64,000 nucleotides of DNA from Methylobacterium sp. NMS14P (GTDB taxonomy: Bacteria; Pseudomonadota; Alphaproteobacteria; Rhizobiales; Beijerinckiaceae), in the NCBI RefSeq assembly GCF_028583545.1, contig NZ_CP087106.1:2052501-2116500 (forward strand), read 5' to 3'. The notes under the pieces were generated by a model. The model was not told where the DNA came from, searched no databases, and saw nothing but the letters and a program-made list of their open reading frames with translations. Below, piece by piece: positions 58,854 through 64,000 of the stretch; position 1 is the stretch's first letter, and the number at the start of each line of letters is the position of its first letter. The translations under genes and the position numbers were made by a program.

Positions 58854-60356
58854 TCAGGGCTTCCGGCCCTCGGGCTCGCCCTTCCGGAGGGCGGGCCTCT
58901 CCGCCTTCGCGTCGCCCTTCGACTCCGCCTTCGCGGTCTTCACCGCGTGGACCCTGGCGGCCTTCGGCGCGACCGTCTCGGCCGCGTGGGCGACCTTCGC
59001 CGGCTCCGGCGCTGCCGCGGGCATGACCGCGGCGTCGACCGAAGGGGTCGGAGGCGCCGCCGGGGCCGGCTTGTCCTTGGCGAAGAGCTGGCCGAACAGC
59101 TTCTGGTAGCTGCTCGGATCGCCGTCCGCGTCCGCGACGGCGATCCGCGCGGGCTTGTCGGGCAGGGCCGCCGTGGTCTCGACCTGCGCGCCGGGATCGG
59201 CCCGGTTCGCCATGAGCGTCGTGGGCGTGGCCGGGGCGGGCTCGCGCCCGTGCCCCTTGCCGCCGGCCTTCGCGGCGCGGGTCGCGGCCGCCGGCTCGGC
59301 GCCGGCCAGCATCGTGGGCTGGCCCTTCGGCGCGAGCTCGATCTCCTGCGGACCCGCCGCCAGGGTCTCGGGCCGGCTCACGTCGCCGAGATTGTGCCGG
59401 CCGTACTCCTTGGCGTCGTAGGGCAGGACCGTCTCGGTCCCGCCGAGGCTCGCGAAGGCGCTGGCGTTCTGCGGGCGGAAGACCGGGTTCTGGCCGCCGT
59501 CCTGGTAGACGACCCGCACCGCCGGCGTGCCCTTGGCGACGAGGTCGGCGACCGCGTGCGTGTCGCGCGCGCTCTTCTCGGCGACCAGCGGGTCGACCCG
59601 CGGCTTGCACGAGCCGGCGGCCGCGTCGGCGCCGCCGAACACGTACTTGGTCCCGCACTGGCCGACCTTCGGCTCCTCGTGCAGGGCCTCGAAATAGTCG
59701 GACCCCTCCTTGAGGTTCTGCCAGAAGGCGATGTTCGGGTCGTTGCGGAACTTGGCCATGTTCTCGGCCGTCATCCGGAACGGGTACGACTGGAACTGGA
59801 AGCTGCGCTGGCCGCCGATGAACGCGTCGCGGGCGACGGCGTAGATCTCCGCGATGGTGGCATCGGTCATGGCGAAGCAGCCCGCCGACGAGCAGGTGCC
59901 GTGCACCATCAGGTACTTGCCGGTGCGCCCGTTGGCCCGGTCGACGGCGTTCGGGAAGCCCGTGTCGAACGAGAGGTAGTACGAGGAGTTCGGGTTCATC
60001 AGGCCCGGGGTGATCGTGTAGAAGCCCTCGGGCGCCTGCCGGTCGCCCTCGCGGGTCTTGGGGCCGAGCTGGCCGGACCAGCGGCAGATCGGGTAGGTCT
60101 TCAGGAGGGCGTAGCGGCCGTCGTTCCCCCGCTTCCAGATCTCCATCTCCGCCTCCTTCTTGAAGGTGCGGATCAGGATCGGGTCGGAGGGCTGCATCCC
60201 CTTGGACTGCATCAACGCGACGGTCTGGGGGGCGATCGGCGCGAGGCTGCGCGCGCTCGGGCCGTTGATCCCGGAACCGTCCTGGCAGGCGGCGAGCGAC
60301 AGGGCCAGCAGGGACGCCGCCGCCAGCAGTCGCGCGGTCGCGAGACGCGCCGTCAT
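58854..60356 (-). CDS. L,D-transpeptidase (YkuD-fold) lipoprotein with long Ala/Lys-rich C-terminus
   Basis: The 500-residue precursor has a lipoprotein signal with lipobox LSLAAC24. The catalytic domain (about residues 55-235) has the active-site pattern VHGTCSSAGC with His152 and Cys160. It matches the YafK-like branch (VALMQSKGMQPSDPILIRTFKKEAEMEIWK). The final 220 residues are low-complexity, rich in Ala, Pro and Lys, and probably reach across or bind the wall. L,D-transpeptidases form or cut cross-links or attach proteins to peptidoglycan. The ATG at 60356 is chosen because it starts the signal peptide. Confidence 0.9.
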   Translation of the reverse strand: MTARLATARLLAAASLLALSLAACQDGSGINGPSARSLAPIAPQTVALMQSKGMQPSDPILIRTFKKEAEMEIWKRGNDGRYALLKTYPICRWSGQLGPKTREGDRQAPEGFYTITPGLMNPNSSYYLSFDTGFPNAVDRANGRTGKYLMVHGTCSSAGCFAMTDATIAEIYAVARDAFIGGQRSFQFQSYPFRMTAENMAKFRNDPNIAFWQNLKEGSDYFEALHEEPKVGQCGTKYVFGGADAAAGSCKPRVDPLVAEKSARDTHAVADLVAKGTPAVRVVYQDGGQNPVFRPQNASAFASLGGTETVLPYDAKEYGRHNLGDVSRPETLAAGPQEIELAPKGQPTMLAGAEPAAATRAAKAGGKGHGREPAPATPTTLMANRADPGAQVETTAALPDKPARIAVADADGDPSSYQKLFGQLFAKDKPAPAAPPTPSVDAAVMPAAAPEPAKVAHAAETVAPKAARVHAVKTAKAESKGDAKAERPALRKGEPEGRKP

Positions 60357-60569
60357 GGGGAACCTCGATCGTCTTACGCGCGCCCGCGGGCCTTGCTGGC
60401 CGCGTCGGGTGCCACTCCCCAACCCAATAGGCTCGTTAAGCTTGCGCCTTCCTTACCGCAAGGACCCGGCTGCAACACTGGATTGTTCTCCGGTGTGGAG
60501 AGCCGGCGGATGCGCGCTATCCACAGCGCGCCGCGGCGGAGGCTCGACGAGGCCTCCCGGCCCGCCCGC

Positions 60570-61301
60570 TCAGGCGAACAGGACCGGCCGCCGCGCCGCC
60601 TCGGCGCGGACGATCGCCACCAGCGCCGCGTCGTCGGCCGGGTCGGCGAGCCGCAGGCCGACCGGCTCCGAGGGCGTGTGCACGGTGAGCCAGCGCAGGG
60701 TGGGCCGGAGGTCGACCGCCTCGACCACCGCCATGCGCGGGTGCCCGGTCTCCAGCTGCACGAAGGTCAGGTGGTTGCGGCTGGCGCGCCGCCCGAGCAG
60801 GTCGTCGATCGCCTCGACCACGTCCCGGGGCGTGTGCAGATGGGTCATCATCCAGAGGCGGTTGTCGGTGCCCGGCGTGTCGAGGGCCCGGCGCAGCCGG
60901 CGCACGCCCTCGGTGAGGAAGGCGTAGTCCGCCTCGCTCGTCGCCGGGTCGTGGTGGTTGAACACGCACTCGAGGCCGTGCCGCTCCCGGTAGAGGCGGT
61001 GGCGCCCCCGCCAGATGCCGGGGCCGCGCCGCTCGGCCTCCGGGATGCTCTCCAGCTGGCCCCGGTCGACGAGCGCGGCGAAGTCGTCGGCGAGGCAGTC
61101 CCGGGCCATGCCGGGCATGGAGAAGATCCAGTCGAGGGGGCCGGACCACTGGCGCAGGTCGAGCGTCTTGAGGACGTGCGCCATCTGGCAATTGCAGCCG
61201 AGGGAGACGTGGTTGTGCCGGCCCGGCTCCCGCGCGTCGCGCCGGCCCAGCAGCCGGCCGAGCGCGCCGAGCAGGCCCCCCGTCGCCCCGGGCTCGGTCA
61301 C
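60570..61301 (-). CDS. DUF1796 (putative papain-like cysteine peptidase) family protein
   Basis: The 243-residue protein carries the family pattern VSLGCNCQMAHVLKTL followed by GPLDWIFSMPGM, where the second Cys would be the putative nucleophile. A later His pair occurs in CVFNHHDP and in THLHTP. The family function is not established. The start is a GTG at 61301 that overlaps the accA stop codon, so it is translationally coupled to fatty-acid synthesis gene accA. Upstream of its stop codon lies a 213-bp gap before the L,D-transpeptidase gene. Confidence 0.8.
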   Translation of the reverse strand: MTEPGATGGLLGALGRLLGRRDAREPGRHNHVSLGCNCQMAHVLKTLDLRQWSGPLDWIFSMPGMARDCLADDFAALVDRGQLESIPEAERRGPGIWRGRHRLYRERHGLECVFNHHDPATSEADYAFLTEGVRRLRRALDTPGTDNRLWMMTHLHTPRDVVEAIDDLLGRRASRNHLTFVQLETGHPRMAVVEAVDLRPTLRWLTVHTPSEPVGLRLADPADDAALVAIVRAEAARRPVLFA

Positions 61302-62260
61302 AGGGTCCGGCCGATCGCCAGGAACTTCTCCGCGCGCCGGTCGCGGACCTCGACGGGCGAGAGGCCGTCGAACTGGCCGAGGGCGTCGGCGACGGCGTCG
61401 CCGGCGGCCCGGATCGCCGCCTCGCGGTCGCGGTGCGCCCCGCCGGTGGCCTCCGGGATGATCCCGTCGATGACGCCCAGCCGCAGCAGGTCCTGGGCGG
61501 TGATCTTCATGGCGGTGGCGGCGTCGGAGGCGCGGCCCTGGTCGCGCCACAGGATCGAGGCGGCGCCCTCCGGCGAGATCACCCCGTAGATCGCGTGCTC
61601 CAGCATGAGCACCCGGTTGGCGGTGGCGAGCGCGATCGCGCCGCCCGAGCCGCCCTCCCCGATCACCACGGCGACGTTGGGCACGCCCAGCGCGAGGCAG
61701 GCCTCGGTGGAGCGCGCGATGGCCTCGGCCTGGCCGCGCTCCTCCGCCTCGATGCCCGGATAGGCGCCGGCGGTGTCCACGAAGGCGAGCACCGGCAGGC
61801 CGAACCGGTCGGCGGTCTCCATGAGCCGGACCGCCTTGCGGTAGCCCTCGGGCCGGGCCATCCCGAAATTGTGGCGCAGCCGCGCCTCGGTGGTGGCGCC
61901 CTTCTCCTGGCCGAGCACCAGCACCGGCCGGCCGCGGAACCGGCCGAACCCGCCCAGGATCGCCTCGTCCTCGCCGAAGCTGCGGTCGCCGGCCAGCGGG
62001 GTGAACTCGGTGATGAGCCCGTCGCGATAGTCCACGAAGTGCGGCCGCTGCGGGTGGCGGGCCACCTGGGTCTTCTGCCAGGGGGTCAGATTCGCGTAGA
62101 TCTCGGCGAGCGCCTGGCCGGCCTTGGCCTCGAGCCGGCCGACCTCCTCGGCGATCGAGACCGCGCCGTCCCGCGCGCTCACGGCGCGCAGCTCCTCGAG
62201 CTTGGCCTCCAGCTCGGCCACCGGCTTCTCGAAGTCGAGGTAGGTGCGCGTCACCGCCAT
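61298..62260 (-). CDS. accA: Acetyl-CoA carboxylase carboxyltransferase subunit alpha
   Basis: The 320-residue subunit forms, with AccD, the carboxyltransferase that makes malonyl-CoA. Family blocks seen are LTPWQKTQVARHPQRPH, FGMARPEGYRKAVRLM, DTAGAYPGIEAEERGQAEAI and IGEGGSGGAIALA, with the oxyanion-type glycines intact. The length is typical. The other acc genes are not in the window, which is usual. The downstream DUF1796 gene overlaps its stop codon by 4 bp. Confidence 0.96.
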   Translation of the reverse strand: MAVTRTYLDFEKPVAELEAKLEELRAVSARDGAVSIAEEVGRLEAKAGQALAEIYANLTPWQKTQVARHPQRPHFVDYRDGLITEFTPLAGDRSFGEDEAILGGFGRFRGRPVLVLGQEKGATTEARLRHNFGMARPEGYRKAVRLMETADRFGLPVLAFVDTAGAYPGIEAEERGQAEAIARSTEACLALGVPNVAVVIGEGGSGGAIALATANRVLMLEHAIYGVISPEGAASILWRDQGRASDAATAMKITAQDLLRLGVIDGIIPEATGGAHRDREAAIRAAGDAVADALGQFDGLSPVEVRDRRAEKFLAIGRTL

Positions 62261-62413
62261 CGTATCACAGGTCTTCCCGGGGTCCGCCGCGCGAGAGGCG
62301 GCGGGCGCGAGGTGTTGGCGATGGCGGGGATGGTGTCAACCGGCGTCGTGGCGGAAGCGCCCCGCGTCCGGTCCGGTCGGGGCCCGGGCCGGGCCGGGCC
62401 GCGTCAGGCCGCG

Positions 62414-63754
62414 TCAGGCCGCGTCCAGCTCCTCCCGGGCGATCCGGCGGCAATGCTCCAGGTAGCCGCGCTGGTGCGCGCCCATCAGGTCGGTGACCAC
62501 GGACCAGAGCCAGCCGGGGGCGTCGGGGCCCGGCCCCGGCGCCCGCACGGCGTCGATCCAGGCCCGGCGGTCTGCCTCGCCCATCTGGCGGCCGTGGGCC
62601 CGGCCCAGGATGGCGGCGAGGTGCCGGGAGACGCGGACCGCCTCGCCGCGGGAGAACTGCTCGGCGTCGATCTTGAGATCCTGCGGCAGCAGCTCGCGGA
62701 CCGTGACGGGCGTGCCGCCGACCTGGCCGCCGACCTGGCCGCCGACGTGGCCACTGGCACGGCCCTCGACATGGCCGCCGACATGGCCGCCGACATGGCC
62801 GCCGACATGGCCACCGACATGGCCACCGACATGGCCACCGACATGGCCACCGACATGGCCGGCGACCATCCGGTCGCCGAGGTTGGGCGACAGCGCCCGC
62901 GCCCCCGCGACGACGCGTTCGGCGTGGTCCGACGGCACCGCGATCCCGGCGGCGGCCGGCGCGAGGTGCGGCACCGCCTCCTTGACGTCGAGGAGGGCGA
63001 GGTTCGGACGGTCGCCGCCCAGGACCTCCACGAGGGCGGCGTAGCGCAGGCGCCCGAGGGAGCTGCAGCCCTTGATCCAGTAGGCGGCGTCGAGCAGCCG
63101 GATCTCGGCGTCGTCGGCCGCGCTGCCGAGCGCCAGGACGAGGCGGCGGATCTCCGGGGCGCGGATCAGCGCCGCCAGCGATTCCTGCTCGTCGGCGTCG
63201 AGGTCGAAGAACCGGCTGCCCCGCGGGAGCCGGGCGGCCTTGCCCTTCAGGCGCTCGCGCGAGAGGTGGCGCCAGCGCCGGCCGAGCGCCCGCCGCTTCG
63301 TCGTGACGACGATCTCGGACGGGTCGACGCCCCGCTCGGCCCCCTCGGGATCGGCGATCCCGTCGGCGTAGCCGTCCGCCATGGCGTCCATCATCCGGGC
63401 GGTGACGATGCCCGGCAGGGTCGCGTTGAGCGCCGCGGTGACCAGGGAGAGCGCGAGCCGGACGAGGTCGAAGGCCGGGTTCGCCACCACGGTCTGGTCG
63501 AGGTCGCGGATCTGGATGTCGATCCCGCCGTCCGGGCCGGCGAGCGCGCCGAGATTGCCGAGATGCGCGTCGCCGCAGATCCAGACCGGCGGCCCCTCGG
63601 GCAGGGTGCCGGCCGGCATCCCGCCGAGCAGGTCGTAGAACCGCGCCGTGCTGCCGCGGACATAGGCGTGCGGCGAGGAGGCGATCTTGCACAGGCGGCG
63701 GTGGTTCAGCACGCTCGCGTCGCGGCCGGAATGTGCCGGCACCTGCATGTCCAT
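62414..63754 (-). CDS. DUF2252 family protein carrying an in-frame tandem repeat
   Basis: The 446-residue protein shows DUF2252 blocks: SPHAYVRGSTARFYDLL near residue 30, VWICGDAHLGNLGA near 60 and DIQIRDLDQTVVANPAFDLVRLALSL near 80, which recall a kinase-like catalytic loop and metal motif (HLGN, then D-x-D). After VAGARALSPNLGDRMVAG near residue 295 there are twelve four-residue units (HVGG and variants), and the domain then resumes with TVRELLPQDLKIDAE. The ATG at 63754 follows GGGGATCGG; an upstream ATG is less likely. Function of the family is unknown. Confidence 0.8.
   Translation of the reverse strand: MDMQVPAHSGRDASVLNHRRLCKIASSPHAYVRGSTARFYDLLGGMPAGTLPEGPPVWICGDAHLGNLGALAGPDGGIDIQIRDLDQTVVANPAFDLVRLALSLVTAALNATLPGIVTARMMDAMADGYADGIADPEGAERGVDPSEIVVTTKRRALGRRWRHLSRERLKGKAARLPRGSRFFDLDADEQESLAALIRAPEIRRLVLALGSAADDAEIRLLDAAYWIKGCSSLGRLRYAALVEVLGGDRPNLALLDVKEAVPHLAPAAAGIAVPSDHAERVVAGARALSPNLGDRMVAGHVGGHVGGHVGGHVGGHVGGHVGGHVGGHVEGRASGHVGGQVGGQVGGTPVTVRELLPQDLKIDAEQFSRGEAVRVSRHLAAILGRAHGRQMGEADRRAWIDAVRAPGPGPDAPGWLWSVVTDLMGAHQRGYLEHCRRIAREELDAA
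62714..62857 (-). repeat. 12 x 12-bp tandem repeat inside the DUF2252 gene
   Basis: The units are GCCGCCGACATG and close variants (GCCACCGACATG, GCCGCCGACCTG, GCCCTCGACATG, GCCACTGGCACG). Read on the minus strand they encode HVGG, QVGG, HVEG and RASG. The most recently expanded part, at the right end, is nearly identical. Unit length is a multiple of three, so copy-number change keeps the reading frame. It is not a CRISPR array, because there are no spacers. Confidence 0.9.
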
Positions 63755-63912
63755 GTGGCTCGTCCGATCCCCTGCATCGCTGCGCCGGCGTGCCGGCCGC
63801 GTCCGATAACACGCGGACCCTGGGGTTTTCATCCGCGCGGGGGCGCGCGCGTTTTGACGCGGGCGCGCGGGGGCGGATCCACCGCCTCGGGCCGGCGCCG
63901 AGGGCGGGGCCG

Positions 63913-64000
63913 TCAGGCCGCCTGCGACTCGACCCGGTTCCGCCCGGCCGCCTTGGCCCGGTAGAGGGCGAGGTCGGCGCGCCGGAGCATGTCGGCGGGG
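63913..64000 (-). CDS. GGDEF-domain protein, last 28 codons (partial)
   Basis: Only the C-terminal end is inside the window. It reads PADMLRRADLALYRAKAAG and then RNRVESQAA before the stop codon. The segment RADLALYRAKAAGRN is the standard end of a GGDEF domain, so the gene probably encodes a diguanylate cyclase making cyclic-di-GMP. The sensor part and active-site loop lie beyond the right edge. Confidence 0.85.
   Translation of the reverse strand, partial: PADMLRRADLALYRAKAAGRNRVESQAA

Noticed and set aside
62714..62857. Possible CRISPR-like array
   Set aside because: Units are contiguous 12-mers without spacers and lie in frame inside a protein-coding gene.

Overview
The window looks like a chromosomal segment of a Methylobacterium-type alphaproteobacterium (Methylobacteriaceae, Hyphomicrobiales). 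This is inferred from the very high GC content, the gene families, and a partial photosynthesis gene cluster that uses the oxygen-dependent cyclase AcsF, has no bchE here, and lacks puf, crt and bchCXYZ in this stretch. That is the split arrangement of aerobic anoxygenic phototrophs. No rRNA, tRNA, CRISPR array, integrase or insertion sequence was recognised by eye.

Region 1 (1-7608) is a housekeeping and envelope stretch: the N-terminal part of an AsmA/YhdP-like protein, a Bcp peroxiredoxin, an M23 peptidase, an Uma2-family nuclease, a small Smr-like protein, a DUF1206 membrane protein and a membrane-anchored FlaA1/CapD-type nucleotide-sugar epimerase/dehydratase.

Region 2 (7651-19898) is a catabolic unit. 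A cyclase-family hydrolase is divergent from a branched-chain-type ABC importer (binding protein, two permeases, one fused double ATPase). The importer is followed by an acyl-CoA dehydrogenase, an APH-type kinase, two SDR enzymes and an acyl-CoA ligase. The kinase and dehydrogenase resemble the two halves of ACAD10/11, and the set resembles the 4-hydroxyacid (lva) pathway.

Region 3 (19865-30345) carries a P450 electron-transfer set (ferredoxin, ferredoxin reductase, P450) with a PhyH-type dioxygenase, a Cache-domain chemoreceptor, and a pair of genes whose families act on guanidino compounds (DUF1989 and a YcgG/GntA-like protein). A class-I glutamine-amidotransferase-like hydrolase follows.

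Region 4 (29437-56921) is the photosynthesis cluster. On the minus strand lie bchF-N-B-H-L-M-lhaA-puhA-B-C-(98 aa)-acsF-puhE, mostly with overlapping starts and stops, then hemA, bchI, bchD and bchO. On the plus strand lie aerR, ppsR, bchG, a second PucC-like carrier gene, bchP, tspO and a small membrane protein gene. PpsR-type boxes (TGT-N12-ACA or close) lie upstream of both bchF and bchG, so the cluster encodes its own redox/light repressor system.

Region 5 (56943-64000) has a tri-haem cytochrome c, a Pmp3-like peptide, an L,D-transpeptidase lipoprotein, a DUF1796 protein coupled to accA, a DUF2252 protein carrying an in-frame 12-bp tandem repeat, and the last codons of a GGDEF protein at the edge.

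A dispersed GC-rich palindromic repeat of about 160 bp is scattered through the window in full, solo and half forms, and one piece forms the end of bchM.
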